From: Micromonospora haikouensis
GTDB taxonomy: Bacteria > Actinomycetota > Actinomycetes > Mycobacteriales > Micromonosporaceae
Direction: 5' to 3'
Assembly (NCBI RefSeq): GCF_900091595.1
Contig: NZ_FMCW01000027.1
Location: 62,001-126,000 of the forward strand
Length of the DNA: 64,000 nucleotides
Shown here: one piece after another, positions 53,484 to 63,178 of the stretch
How the letters are laid out: each line of letters starts with the position of its first letter
Numbering within the stretch: position 1 is the first letter of the stretch
Program-made: the position numbers and the translations under genes
Notes under the pieces: generated by a model
Told to the model about the DNA's origin: nothing
Seen by the model: the letters and a program-made list of their open reading frames with translations, nothing else
The model's database searches: none

Positions 53484-54683
53484 ATGCGGGTCGGCCTGGT
53501 TCCCGGCGTGTGGTCGTACGGCCTCGGCTCGGTCTCCACCGTGCTCAGCGTGTACGAGGCGGTTCGCCTCGCGGGGCACACGCCGGTGCTGTTCGCCAGC
53601 CCACACTTCCGGCCCCTGCTGGACCGGCTGGGCGTGCCGGCGGTGCCGATCCCCGGGCCGGAGACCGCGCCGTACCCCGACGCGACGACCGCCCTGCGCC
53701 TGGACGACCTGCTGTCCCGGTCCGCGTACGCCGACCCCGACCTGGTGGAGACCGTCCTGGCCGCGCAGTTGCGGGAGTTCCGCGCCCGCCGGGTGCAGGT
53801 GCTCTTCCACGACTACGACCTGACCACGGTGGTCGCCGGGTCGCTCGCCGGCATCCCCGTGGTCAGCCCGGTCACCTGGCCGGACCACCGTCTCTTCGGG
53901 CGGGGCAGTGACAGCTGGGCGCCGGTGGACACCCGGGCGCTGGCCGCGTTCCGGCCGGCGCTGAGCCGCAGCCGGGCACCGGAGCCCCAGTCCCTGTCGG
54001 AGGTGCTCTTCACCTGGAGCACCCGCCTGGTCTACCCGCTGGCCCCCGAGATGGACCCGCTGGTCGCGCGGCACAGCACCGGCGAGTACGTCGGCCAGCT
54101 CACCGCGGCGTCCCTGGACCGGCACCTCGTCACCGGGCCGGTGGACTGGCCCCGGCCGGGGCAGCGCGGGCTGCTGGCCTACACCAGCGGGCCGCCGATG
54201 GACGCCGACTGGTACTACCGGCACTGCCTCGCGGCGTTCGAGGGCTCGGACGTCGACGTGCTGATCGCCTCGGGCAGCACCGACACGGCCCCGCCCCGGG
54301 TGTCGCCGCAGGGCAACGTGCAGGCGTGGCCGCTGCTGCCGATGCGCAACCTGCTCGGGCGGGCCAGGGCGCTGCTCTGCCACGGCGGCCGGGGCACGCT
54401 CGCCAGCGCGGTGCACGCCGGCGTGCCGCTGCTGGTCTTCCCCGGCGGGGACCCGGAACGCGAGTACTTCGCCGACATGCTGGCCCGCCAGGGGCTGGCC
54501 GCCAACTGCGGGGACGACGACTGGCGTCCGGAGCGGCTCCGGGAACTCGTCGACCGCGCCGGCAGCGTCCGGCCGTCCCGCCCCGCCCGGGCCGCCGCGC
54601 CGCCGACCGGTCCGGCCCGCGTCGTCTCGATCATGCAGGAACTGACCGCCGACCCGGTCCGGCTGCTGTCCCGCGCCGGCTGA
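53484..54683 (+). CDS. GT1-type (UGT/macrolide-like) glycosyltransferase
   Basis: A 399-residue GT-B glycosyltransferase. The N-terminal acceptor half (VGLVPGVWSYGLGSVSTVLS, VLFASPHFRPLLDRLGVPAV) is followed by the donor half with the signature LLCHGGRGTLASAVHAGVPL and LVFPGGDPEREYFADMLARQ. The HGG and the downstream acidic residue bind a nucleotide sugar. It resembles enzymes that decorate macrolides and other natural products. GGAGGATGAC precedes the ATG. It begins the GT1-speD transcript, 38 bp before speD. Confidence 0.87.
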   Translation: MRVGLVPGVWSYGLGSVSTVLSVYEAVRLAGHTPVLFASPHFRPLLDRLGVPAVPIPGPETAPYPDATTALRLDDLLSRSAYADPDLVETVLAAQLREFRARRVQVLFHDYDLTTVVAGSLAGIPVVSPVTWPDHRLFGRGSDSWAPVDTRALAAFRPALSRSRAPEPQSLSEVLFTWSTRLVYPLAPEMDPLVARHSTGEYVGQLTAASLDRHLVTGPVDWPRPGQRGLLAYTSGPPMDADWYYRHCLAAFEGSDVDVLIASGSTDTAPPRVSPQGNVQAWPLLPMRNLLGRARALLCHGGRGTLASAVHAGVPLLVFPGGDPEREYFADMLARQGLAANCGDDDWRPERLRELVDRAGSVRPSRPARAAAPPTGPARVVSIMQELTADPVRLLSRAG

Positions 54684-54720
54684 TTCCGCACCGACTTCCG
54701 ACCGACAAGGAGAACGACCG

Positions 54721-55182
54721 ATGACCGGGCACCCTGGTGACCATCCGATCGACGACCACTACGGCGACGAGCTGACCCTGCGGCTGTCCGCGGTCACCGA
54801 CACCCGCGCCCTGGACGACGGCGAGGCCCTGCACACCTTCATGCGCGACCTCGTCGCCCGCATCGGCATGACCGTGATCGCCGGGCCGCTGGTCGCCAGC
54901 GAGGACGGCCCGCCGCACCAGGCCGGCAAGTCGGCCGTGGTGATCCTCGCCGAGTCGCACGCCGCCATCCACACCTATCCGGGGCTGCGGGAGGTGTTCG
55001 TGAACATCTTCTCCTGCAAGCCGTTCCGCGAGGCCGACGTGCTCGACGAGCTGGCCGGGCTGGTCGGCGGGTTCGAGATCAGCGAGCGGTCCCTGACCCG
55101 CCGGGGTGAGAACTGGCCCCGCGCGCTCGGCCCGGCGGCCCGGCTGTGGCGCACCCAGCGGCTCGCGGCGGTGGGCGCCTGA
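54721..55182 (+). CDS. speD: SpeD-type pyruvoyl-dependent decarboxylase (AdoMetDC family)
   Basis: A 153-residue member of the prokaryotic S-adenosylmethionine decarboxylase family. The self-cleavage site is VVILAESHAAIHTYPG: cleavage before Ser79 would yield the pyruvoyl group. His84 and Cys99 (FVNIFSCKPF) stand at +5 and +20 from the Ser, as in characterised enzymes. AdoMetDC makes decarboxylated SAM for aminopropyl transfer, but no spermidine synthase gene is nearby. Some SpeD homologues decarboxylate ornithine or arginine instead, so the substrate is open. The position in the cluster suggests it supplies an amine building block. AAGGAG precedes the ATG. Confidence 0.85.
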   Translation: MTGHPGDHPIDDHYGDELTLRLSAVTDTRALDDGEALHTFMRDLVARIGMTVIAGPLVASEDGPPHQAGKSAVVILAESHAAIHTYPGLREVFVNIFSCKPFREADVLDELAGLVGGFEISERSLTRRGENWPRALGPAARLWRTQRLAAVGA

Positions 55183-55241
55183 CGGGCGGCGCGCGGCGCG
55201 GGGCCGGCCGGTCAACGCGGCCGGCAGCGTGACGGTGGTTC

Positions 55242-55252
55242 CGGAAGTTTCG
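55242..55252. promoter_or_regulatory. Xylanase-type operator CGGAAGTTTCG
   Basis: One mismatch from the CGAAANTTTCG palindrome known upstream of actinomycete xylanase genes. Further TTTCGG copies lie at about 55378 and 55390, next to the -35 element of the xylanase promoter. Confidence 0.45.
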
Positions 55253-55299
55253 AGGCTCCGGCTCCGGATCACCCGTGCCCGCCCCGCGAGGGCGCATGA

Positions 55300-56649
<1,350 letters not shown>

Positions 56650-56670
56650 CCCCGGCCCGGGCGAACCAGG

Positions 56671-56705
56671 CGGGTGGCGTGCCGGCCGAGCCGGCGCGCC
56701 ACCCG
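56671..56705. terminator. Hairpin between xylanase and MerR gene
   Basis: CGGGTGGCGTGCCGGC (56671-56686) pairs with GCCGGCGCGCCACCCG (56690-56705), one G-U pair, 3-base loop, between convergent genes. Confidence 0.7.
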
Positions 56706-56733
56706 TCGCCGCAGGCCCACGACGCCGACGGCG

Positions 56734-57318
56734 TCAGGCGGCCGGCGCGGCCCTGGTCTGCAGCCCGACCCGCAGCGCCTCGACGACGAGGTCGAGCAGT
56801 TCGTCCCGATGGGAGACACCGCCGGGCACCAGACAGAGCAGCTCGGCGCCCACCCGGCTGAGCAGTTCGTCGGCGAGCGGCGCGATCGCGGTCACCGAGC
56901 CGGCAAGAACGTGCAGCACCTCGGTCAGCGGAGCGTCCGGCCGGCTCGCGACCCTCGCGGCCAGCACCGCACGAGCACCCCGGACGCTGAACGCGCCGTC
57001 CGGGCGCGGCAGGAGGACTCCACTGTCGATCAGCGGGCGGGTCAGGCTCGGGTCGGCACGCAGCACCTGGTCGATCGTCCGGTTCGGCAGGATGAACTTG
57101 CCGATCACCCCGTCCGGGTCGAGCAGCGCACAGATCGTCTCCAGCGAAAGGCCCTGTCCCTGCAGAAGCGCGACGGTCCGCATTCGGTTGAGGTGGGGAC
57201 GGTCGTAGTAGGGCGTCCGGCCGACCCGGTTCGGCGGCTGAAGCAGCCCGCGGGTGTGGTAGGAGCGGATGGTCCGCGGGGTGAGCCATACCTCGGCCGC
57301 GAGCTGATCGATAGTCAT
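56734..57318 (-). CDS. MerR-family transcriptional regulator
   Basis: A 194-residue regulator. The N-terminal MerR HTH and wing (MTIDQLAAEVWLTPRTIRSY, RVGRTPYYDRPHLNRMRTVA) is followed by the helix LLQGQGLSLETICALLD. The C-terminal 110 residues, with no metal-binding cysteines, probably form a ligand-binding or dimer domain. The ATG at 57318 follows AGGGGAT; a TTG one codon upstream is also in frame. It may act on the neighbouring xylanase or on itself. Confidence 0.87.
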   Translation of the reverse strand: MTIDQLAAEVWLTPRTIRSYHTRGLLQPPNRVGRTPYYDRPHLNRMRTVALLQGQGLSLETICALLDPDGVIGKFILPNRTIDQVLRADPSLTRPLIDSGVLLPRPDGAFSVRGARAVLAARVASRPDAPLTEVLHVLAGSVTAIAPLADELLSRVGAELLCLVPGGVSHRDELLDLVVEALRVGLQTRAAPAA

Positions 57319-58271
57319 CAAGAGTATCCCCTGCCTCCGCTTGTTGCCGCAGCAGCCCGGAGCCAGTGGCGACCGCCGGGCCCAGTGAGACTCGGGCTGT
57401 CCACTTTCTGCCGAACCGCAGTGTCGTCACCCATCGGGCCAGCCCCGAGTGGTATACGCCGCAGATCGTCGAGCGACATTCCACATCCCCCGGACCGTGA
57501 TTGTGGCAGCGGCGCTATAAGCAAAACATAAAGGGCCTCCGACAGGCGCTCGTCGCGTGTGTGCCGACCCGCGTATAGAGGCGCGTCACCAACCGGCCAC
57601 GTCCGCCACATCCGCATGACAAGTGAGCCGAGCGCAACCGGACACCGCGTCACACTGACCGGGATGTTCGTGATGTATGCATGGTGACGCTTCGCGGCCT
57701 ACAGAGTTTCTGCGGCGCAATGCCACTTCTTTAGTGGCACCCGGCGAACGTCGGTCCACCCGGATCGACGAGCGCACTCCCGCCATCCGACGCCGACGGC
57801 GGTCGCGCCCACGAGCCATCCCACCCGAGCACCAGGCGGCAGGGTCACGCCGCGGAATTCCCACAGGGAACGGCGCACCGAGAGGCGTCGAACCCAGCCT
57901 GGCGGCTATCCACGTTGGGCAATTTGGGAACCGCTTAGCCACCTGCGCCCAACCCGGAGGATCTGACCGTCCCAGCCGAAGCCATCAACACCGCCCCGAC
58001 GGCCGGGCATTCGCTCTCGCTGATCCTGTCGGGCGAAGCACTCGCGTCATATGAATCTCATGAGACAGTCGGTTGTCGATGGGTCGCGAGGGGGGAAGTG
58101 CCGACCCTTCGGACCACCATCGGGAGGATGATCGGATGAGTCAAGAACCGTATAAACATTCACCCGACACCATGTCGCGGAAGGAATCGCTTCCATTTAT
58201 TTGCGCCCCGCCGATCGCTGCCGATGCTTGTCGGTGTCCATCCCCCACGAGGGCTCCATGGAGGTCCCAGG
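57319..58271. other. Gene-poor 950-bp region
   Basis: Locally more AT-rich than the rest (for example near 57510-57535 and 58030-58080). A small hairpin TGCCACT-TCTTT-AGTGGCA sits at 57721-57739. TATAAA at 58151-58156 could be a -10 for the gene at 58272, though no matching -35 is clear. Open frames at 57677-58054 and 57586-57942 have neither a ribosome site nor recognisable sequence. It may be a remnant of deleted or transferred DNA. Confidence 0.45.
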
Positions 58272-58718
58272 ATGAACGTTCCGACCAAGCTCCGGCGCGA
58301 CGGCCAGAGCATCCGCACTCTCCTGCTCCAGCTGACGCTGGCGGTAGCGATGATCTTCGCGGCCACCGCGGTGGCCGCGCCCGCCCAGGCCGGTCCCAAG
58401 ACGGCGCCCACCACCAGCACCGAGGCCGCGGTCGGTTCGGCCGCCGCGCCGACCGCCGTGCCGTCCGGGGCCAAGGTGCTCGGCAAGGACTCGGTGTTCG
58501 GGCCGGCGGCGTCCTACAGCTACAACGTGTACTACTACCCGCCCAACTACGTCGAGGCCTACTACACCGTGTACTCGGGAGCGGTCAGCTTCGGCGTGTA
58601 CTGCTCGGCCTGGGGCTGGGTCGACGGCCCCTACGTCGGGGTCGGCTCCTGGGTGAGCCGCGTCGACTGCGGCGCGTACGGGCCGGCGACCGCGTTCCGG
58701 TTCCAGACCATCGGCTGA
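58272..58718 (+). CDS. Small secreted tyrosine-rich protein, unknown function
   Basis: A 148-residue exported protein. The signal peptide includes LLLQLTLAVAMIFAATAVAA and ends APAQAG. A T/A/P-rich stretch precedes a Y/G/W-rich mature domain: SYSYNVYYYPPNYVEAYYTV, FGVYCSAWGWVDGPYVGVGS and RVDCGAYGP. The two cysteines likely form one disulfide. The composition suggests a compact beta-domain of the kind seen in small secreted actinomycete proteins; no family is recognised. GGAGGTCCCAGG precedes the ATG. Confidence 0.78.
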   Translation: MNVPTKLRRDGQSIRTLLLQLTLAVAMIFAATAVAAPAQAGPKTAPTTSTEAAVGSAAAPTAVPSGAKVLGKDSVFGPAASYSYNVYYYPPNYVEAYYTVYSGAVSFGVYCSAWGWVDGPYVGVGSWVSRVDCGAYGPATAFRFQTIG

Positions 58719-58726
58719 TCCCGCCC

Positions 58727-58760
58727 GGTGCGGCCCCCCGGTTCTCCGGGGGGCCGCACC
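58727..58760. terminator. Bidirectional hairpin between the secreted protein and ABC permease
   Basis: GGTGCGGCCCCCCGG (58727-58741), loop TTCT, CCGGGGGGCCGCACC (58746-58760): a perfect 15-bp stem between convergent genes. Confidence 0.75.
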
Positions 58761-58800
58761 CGTGCCCGGGGCCGGCCGGCCGGCGGCCAGCACCGGCCGG

Positions 58801-60012
58801 TCAGTTCGTGCTCAACGCCTCGGTCGGCGCGAGCCGGGCCGCGCGGGCCGCAGGGTAGACACCCGCCAGCACACCGGTGCCGACCGCCACCGCGAGCCCG
58901 CCGAGCAGGGCCGTCGGCGGCAGGACCGCCGGCCATCGCTCGACTACGGCGTAGCCGGCCGTGACCGCCGAGCCGAGCAGTATTCCCAGCGCGCCACCGA
59001 TGCCGGTGAGCAGCACGGACTCGGCCAGGAACTGGCTGGCGACATGTCCGCGGCTGGCACCGAGCGCCCGGCGCAGCCCGATCTCCCGGCGCCGTTCGAG
59101 CACCGAGATGATCATCGTGTTGGCCACCCCGATCCCGCCGACCAGCAGCGCGACCGCGCCGAGTCCCAGGAACAACGAGGAGTACGCCTGCTCGACCAGA
59201 CGTTGCGCGGCGAGCGCGTCGGACGGCCGGGAGACGAGCACCTCCTCGGGCCGCTGCGGGTTCGCCGTACGCCCGAGGACCGCCCGTACGTCGTCGACGG
59301 CCTCGTCGTCCACCCGGACGAAGATCGCCTGCGGGCGGCCGTCGAAGCCGAGGTAGCGCTGCGCCGCCGGCCAGCCGACCAGGACCGAGTTGTCGATCTC
59401 CGGAGTGAGTGGAAGCCGGTCGAGCACCCCGATGGCCACGTACCAACGGTCGTTGATCCAGACCGGCGGGGCCGGTTCACCCGGGCGCGGCTCGACGCCC
59501 AGCAGCTCGCTGGCCCGCGCGCCCAGCACCACGGCCGGGTACTGCTCGGTGACCCGGTCGAGGAACGCCCCGACGCGCATCGTCGACCTGAGCACGGCCG
59601 GCAGGTCGAGTCGGGCGGCGGCGACCGCGAGGCCGTTGGTCTGGCCCTCCGGCACCAGGTCGGTCCGTCGCACCTTGGCCGAGGTGTAGCCGATGGCGGA
59701 GGCCGACTGCACCGGTGCGATGCGTTGGATCATCGGCACCGACTCCGCGGGGAGCTGCGCCCGTTCCCCGGTGACCAGGTTCTGGCCGGGAGTGACGGTG
59801 AGCAGGTTCGGCCCCAGCGCGGCCAGCCCCGCCCGCACCGCGGCCTGATTGGACGCCGGGATCCCGATCACCGCGATCAGGGCGGCGATCCCGATGGTGA
59901 TCCCGAGGGCCGCCAGCACCGTACGCGCCGGACGGGCCCGGACGCCGACCGTGGCGAGCCCGAGCAGGTCGGGCAACGACAGCCGGGCGGGCGGTGGCAG
60001 TCGTACGGTCAT
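58801..60012 (-). CDS. MacB-type ABC transporter permease
   Basis: A 403-residue permease. TM1 ([20 protein letters not shown]) leads into a large extracellular MacB_PCD domain (about 45-270). The C-terminal FtsX-like part has three helices with [40 protein letters not shown] and [14 protein letters not shown]. MacB/FtsX transporters export peptides or macrolides, or transmit signals, without substrate crossing by the usual channel. It overlaps the ATPase gene by four bases (ATGA) and is the last gene of a four-gene leftward operon. Confidence 0.9.
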   Translation of the reverse strand: MTVRLPPPARLSLPDLLGLATVGVRARPARTVLAALGITIGIAALIAVIGIPASNQAAVRAGLAALGPNLLTVTPGQNLVTGERAQLPAESVPMIQRIAPVQSASAIGYTSAKVRRTDLVPEGQTNGLAVAAARLDLPAVLRSTMRVGAFLDRVTEQYPAVVLGARASELLGVEPRPGEPAPPVWINDRWYVAIGVLDRLPLTPEIDNSVLVGWPAAQRYLGFDGRPQAIFVRVDDEAVDDVRAVLGRTANPQRPEEVLVSRPSDALAAQRLVEQAYSSLFLGLGAVALLVGGIGVANTMIISVLERRREIGLRRALGASRGHVASQFLAESVLLTGIGGALGILLGSAVTAGYAVVERWPAVLPPTALLGGLAVAVGTGVLAGVYPAARAARLAPTEALSTN

Positions 60013-60701
60013 CCGGCCACCGCACCCTGCTGGGTCACGTCGGCGCGGATCTGCCCGTCGAGCATCTCCACCCGCCGGGGGAACCGACCGGCGATGCCGA
60101 GATCGTGCGTGATCACCACGATCGTGGTGCCCTCGGCGTTGAGCTCCCGGAGCAGGGCGAGCACCTCGCCGCCAACCCGGGAGTCGAGGTTGCCGGTGGG
60201 CTCGTCGGCCAGCACGATGCTGGGGCGGTTCACCACGGCCCGGGCGATCGCGACCCGCTGCCGCTCCCCGCCGGACAGTTCGGTCGGCAGGTGGTCGGCC
60301 CGGTGCGCGAGCCCGACCCGTTCGAGCGCCTCGTCCGCGCGGGCTCGCCGCGACCGGGCGGGAACACCCCGGTAGAGCTGCGCCGTGACCAGGTTCTCCC
60401 GGGCGCTCAACCCGTCGGTCAGGTGGAACGACTGGAAGACGAACCCGATCCAGGAGGCCCGCAGGGCGGAGAGCCGGCGGTCGGTCAGCCGGTCGACCCG
60501 GTGCCCGTTGACCCACACCGTCCCGGTCGAGGGCCGGTCGAGGGTGCCCATCAGGTGCAACATGGTCGACTTTCCGGAACCCGACGGCCCGACGACGGCG
60601 ACCATCTCGCCCGCGTGCACGCGGAGGTTCGCCGCCCGCAGCGCGTGGACGCCGCCCGGATAGACCCTGGAGGCGTTCTCCAACTCCAGCACGGCGGTCA
60701 T
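60009..60701 (-). CDS. MacB-type ABC transporter ATPase
   Basis: A 230-residue ABC ATPase of the LolD/MacB type. Walker A is [14 protein letters not shown], the Q-loop FVFQSFHL, the signature [14 protein letters not shown], Walker [14 protein letters not shown], and the switch His is in VVITHD. It powers the permease encoded next. Overlaps of four bases on both sides show tight coupling. Confidence 0.94.
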   Translation of the reverse strand: MTAVLELENASRVYPGGVHALRAANLRVHAGEMVAVVGPSGSGKSTMLHLMGTLDRPSTGTVWVNGHRVDRLTDRRLSALRASWIGFVFQSFHLTDGLSARENLVTAQLYRGVPARSRRARADEALERVGLAHRADHLPTELSGGERQRVAIARAVVNRPSIVLADEPTGNLDSRVGGEVLALLRELNAEGTTIVVITHDLGIAGRFPRRVEMLDGQIRADVTQQGAVAG

Positions 60702-61783
60702 CCCGCGACCACCACCGGCAGTCCCTCGGCGACCCCGTCGCCGGAGACCTCGACCATGCCGTCGGCGAACAGGCCCAGGTCGACCGCGTGGTACCGCTGC
60801 TCGCCCTCGGCCGCCTCGATCCCGTAGCCCCCCTCGCGCAGCGCCACGAGGGCCTCGATCGGCAGGGCGAGCGCACCCGCCCGGCTGGCCCCGTCGAACC
60901 GGACGGTGACCGGTCCGGTGTCCACCCTGGTGGCCAGCGCGGAGTCGGTGAAGTCGATCGTCACCGTGAGCGTGGACCGATCGTCCTCGCCGGCACCGAC
61001 GGCGACCGACCTGACCGTGCCGGTGGTGGACCGTCCGTCGGCCAGGTCGAGGCGGACCTTCGCGTCGGGACGCGCGAAGCGGCGCTGCGCCTCCGCCAGC
61101 CCCGCCGTGACCAGCCGCCCGACACCGGTCACGTCGAGCACCTCGCCCTGGGCCGAGCCACCGAGCTGCCCGGTCACCTTGTCGACCCGCACCTCGCCGG
61201 GGAGCACCACGACGTCGCCGGGGGCGAGTCGCCCGGTCTCCGGCAGGCCGAGTTCCCGCTGCCACTCCTTGAGCGCCTGCCGGGTGCCCGACCGGAACCT
61301 GCCGTCCACCGTGCCGACGTCATAGCCGAGCGCGTCCAGGTTGCGCTCCAGGACCAGCACGTCGGGGCCGGAGGACACCCCGACGCCGAGGTCCCGGTAC
61401 ATCGGCGTGTTCCCGACCAGCAGCGGGACCGGCTCGGCGTCCACCGCGTAGAGCCGCTCCCCCCGCCTGACCAGCGCGCCGGGGCTGGGCAGCCAGGTGA
61501 TGGTGCCGGCCCGACGGCCGGCCACCGGGCTGCTCGGCCCGTACCCGACGGTGCCGTCGACCAGGATCCGCTCGACCAGGTCGGTCCTCGTGACCGTCGC
61601 GGTGCGCCGTGGCGTGGCCTGCTGCGTCGGCTCGGCGGAGACACCCTGGAGCCGGGTGTACGCCGTGACGCCGCCGGTGCCCAGCACGGCCACGGCCGCG
61701 ACGCCCCCGAGCAGCCAGCGCTGTCGCCGCTCGCGCCGCGTCCGCACCGGACCGCCGCCCTGGCTGGTGGCCGCCGCGCTCAC
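60698..61783 (-). CDS. Membrane-fusion-type adaptor with peptidoglycan-binding domain
   Basis: A 361-residue adaptor. One N-terminal TM helix ([18 protein letters not shown]) is followed by an HlyD-like hairpin region ([20 protein letters not shown]). An embedded PG_binding_1 domain follows (about 120-165: [20 protein letters not shown] then [10 protein letters not shown]). The C-terminal beta-barrel parts read [15 protein letters not shown]. Such adaptors link MacB transporters to the envelope; the peptidoglycan-binding insert is the Gram-positive form. GTG at 61783 shares GTGA with the lipoprotein stop. Confidence 0.87.
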   Translation of the reverse strand: MSAAATSQGGGPVRTRRERRQRWLLGGVAAVAVLGTGGVTAYTRLQGVSAEPTQQATPRRTATVTRTDLVERILVDGTVGYGPSSPVAGRRAGTITWLPSPGALVRRGERLYAVDAEPVPLLVGNTPMYRDLGVGVSSGPDVLVLERNLDALGYDVGTVDGRFRSGTRQALKEWQRELGLPETGRLAPGDVVVLPGEVRVDKVTGQLGGSAQGEVLDVTGVGRLVTAGLAEAQRRFARPDAKVRLDLADGRSTTGTVRSVAVGAGEDDRSTLTVTIDFTDSALATRVDTGPVTVRFDGASRAGALALPIEALVALREGGYGIEAAEGEQRYHAVDLGLFADGMVEVSGDGVAEGLPVVVAG

Positions 61784-62325
61784 GATCCGGCACCGGGTGT
61801 GGCTGGCTGGTAGCCCGCCTCCTGTCGGCACCCGCGCAGCTTGGCGAGGACGGTCGGGTTGTCGATGTCGATCCCCGGCGGGATGGCCATGGATCCGGAG
61901 CCGCCACCGGAGTGCGGGTCGGGGTCGGGATAGTCGAACCCACCGGCACGCATGCACCTGGCCAACGCCCGGGCCTGCTCCAGTTCCTCTTCGCTGAGCG
62001 GCTGCGGGTTGCCGCCGTTGGGCAGGTGCTGGCGGCACTGCTCCAACGCGGCAAGCTCCCGCTGCTGCTGGCCGGGTGCCTTGGTGGAGTCGACCTTGCC
62101 CGAGTCGTGTCCCGAACCGCCACCCAACTCATTGCTGTCACTATTCGCGTCGAGGTCGACTCCACGCTCCTTCATGCACCGCCGGAACTCGTTCTGGTCC
62201 GCGCCCAAAGGCGCGCTGGAGACACCGGAAACCGACGCGACCTCGTTACTGCCGACCTTGGCGGCACAGCCGGTGGCCAGCAGTAGCGCGCCCAGCAGGA
62301 TGGGTGTCAGCCACTCACGACTCAT
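61780..62325 (-). CDS. Lipoprotein, first gene of the MacB-type operon
   Basis: A 181-residue lipoprotein: signal MSREWLTPILLGALLLATGC with the lipid Cys at residue 20. The mature part has two paired Cys/Met motifs, FRRCMKERGVDLD and LARCMRAGGFDYPDP, with further Cys in EQCRQHLP and RGCRQEAGY. The repeats suggest a duplicated helical hairpin held by disulfides. It probably captures the substrate or signal of the transporter. The ATG at 62325 follows GAGGAACGCC; an ATG at 62337 is nearly as good. It diverges from the response regulator. Confidence 0.82.
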   Translation of the reverse strand: MSREWLTPILLGALLLATGCAAKVGSNEVASVSGVSSAPLGADQNEFRRCMKERGVDLDANSDSNELGGGSGHDSGKVDSTKAPGQQQRELAALEQCRQHLPNGGNPQPLSEEELEQARALARCMRAGGFDYPDPDPHSGGGSGSMAIPPGIDIDNPTVLAKLRGCRQEAGYQPATPGAGS

Positions 62326-62418
62326 GGCGTTCCTCATTTCAGGGTCCTCTTCCGATCAGGATCATCTCCGACTCAGGAAGATGTCATTGTTGCCAACAGG
62401 TGTACCAGCGAGTGGATA

Positions 62419-62446
62419 TTGGTGGCGTAAGCAGCACTTCTTATCT
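62419..62446 (+). promoter_or_regulatory. Candidate promoter of the OmpR-type regulator
   Basis: TTGGTG (62419-62424), 16-bp spacer, TTATCT (62441-62446) in the divergent spacer, 56 bases before the ATG at 62502. Modest match. Confidence 0.35.
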
Positions 62447-62501
62447 CGAACTTACGAACGATTGGTGCACACTGGAGCCGGTGCCACGAGAAGGGATCTC
62501 C

Positions 62502-63161
62502 ATGCGCGTACTGATCGTGGAAGACGAGGCGGTGCTGGCTGAGGCGACGGCCGAAGGGCTGCGCCAGCGGGCCATGGCGGTGGACCTGTGCGCAGACGGC
62601 GCGGCCGCGCTGGAGCTGATCAGCATCAACCGCTACGACGTCGTCGTCCTCGATCGCGACCTGCCCGTGGTGCACGGCGACGACGTCTGCCGGGCGATCG
62701 TCTCGACCGGCGGTGAGGCCAGAGTGATCATGCTGACCGCCTCGACCGGCCTGGACGAACGGGTGCACGGGCTCAACATCGGCGCGGACGACTACCTGAC
62801 CAAGCCGTTCGCCCTCGCCGAGCTCGTCGCCCGGGTGCAGGCGCTCGGTCGGCGCGCCAGGCCGGCGCTACCGCCGGTGCTGCGCCGCGCCGGCATCGAA
62901 CTCGACGTTCCCCGGCACCAGGTGCTCCGGGACGGCCGATTCATCGCGCTGTCCCGGAAGGAATTTGCCGTACTGGAAGTTCTGATGCGGGCCGAAGGCA
63001 CCGCGGTCAGCGCCGAGGAACTGTTGGAGAAGGCATGGGACGAGCACATCGACCCGTTCACGAACGCCGTTCGGGTGACAATGATGACCTTGCGGAAGAA
63101 GCTGGGCAGCCCGGCGGTGATCGAAACGCTCTCCGGAGTGGGCTACCGATTGAGCGGGTAG
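62502..63161 (+). CDS. OmpR-family response regulator
   Basis: A 219-residue regulator. The receiver has phospho-acceptor D51 in VVVLDRDLPVV, acidic residues at 7-9, T in VIMLTAST and K in YLTKPF. The winged helix reads LSRKEFAVLEVLMRAEGTAV, NAVRVTMMTLRKKLG and ETLSGVGYRLSG. It resembles CutR/VanR-type regulators that respond to envelope stress. GAGAAGG precedes the ATG. It is followed by its kinase and divergent from the MacB-type operon, which it probably controls. Confidence 0.93.
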   Translation: MRVLIVEDEAVLAEATAEGLRQRAMAVDLCADGAAALELISINRYDVVVLDRDLPVVHGDDVCRAIVSTGGEARVIMLTASTGLDERVHGLNIGADDYLTKPFALAELVARVQALGRRARPALPPVLRRAGIELDVPRHQVLRDGRFIALSRKEFAVLEVLMRAEGTAVSAEELLEKAWDEHIDPFTNAVRVTMMTLRKKLGSPAVIETLSGVGYRLSG

Positions 63162-63178
63162 TCCTGCGTCGCCTGTCG

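Noticed and set aside
57677-58054. Possible 125-residue plus-strand gene
   Set aside because: R/P-rich low-quality translation, no ribosome site, no recognisable fold.
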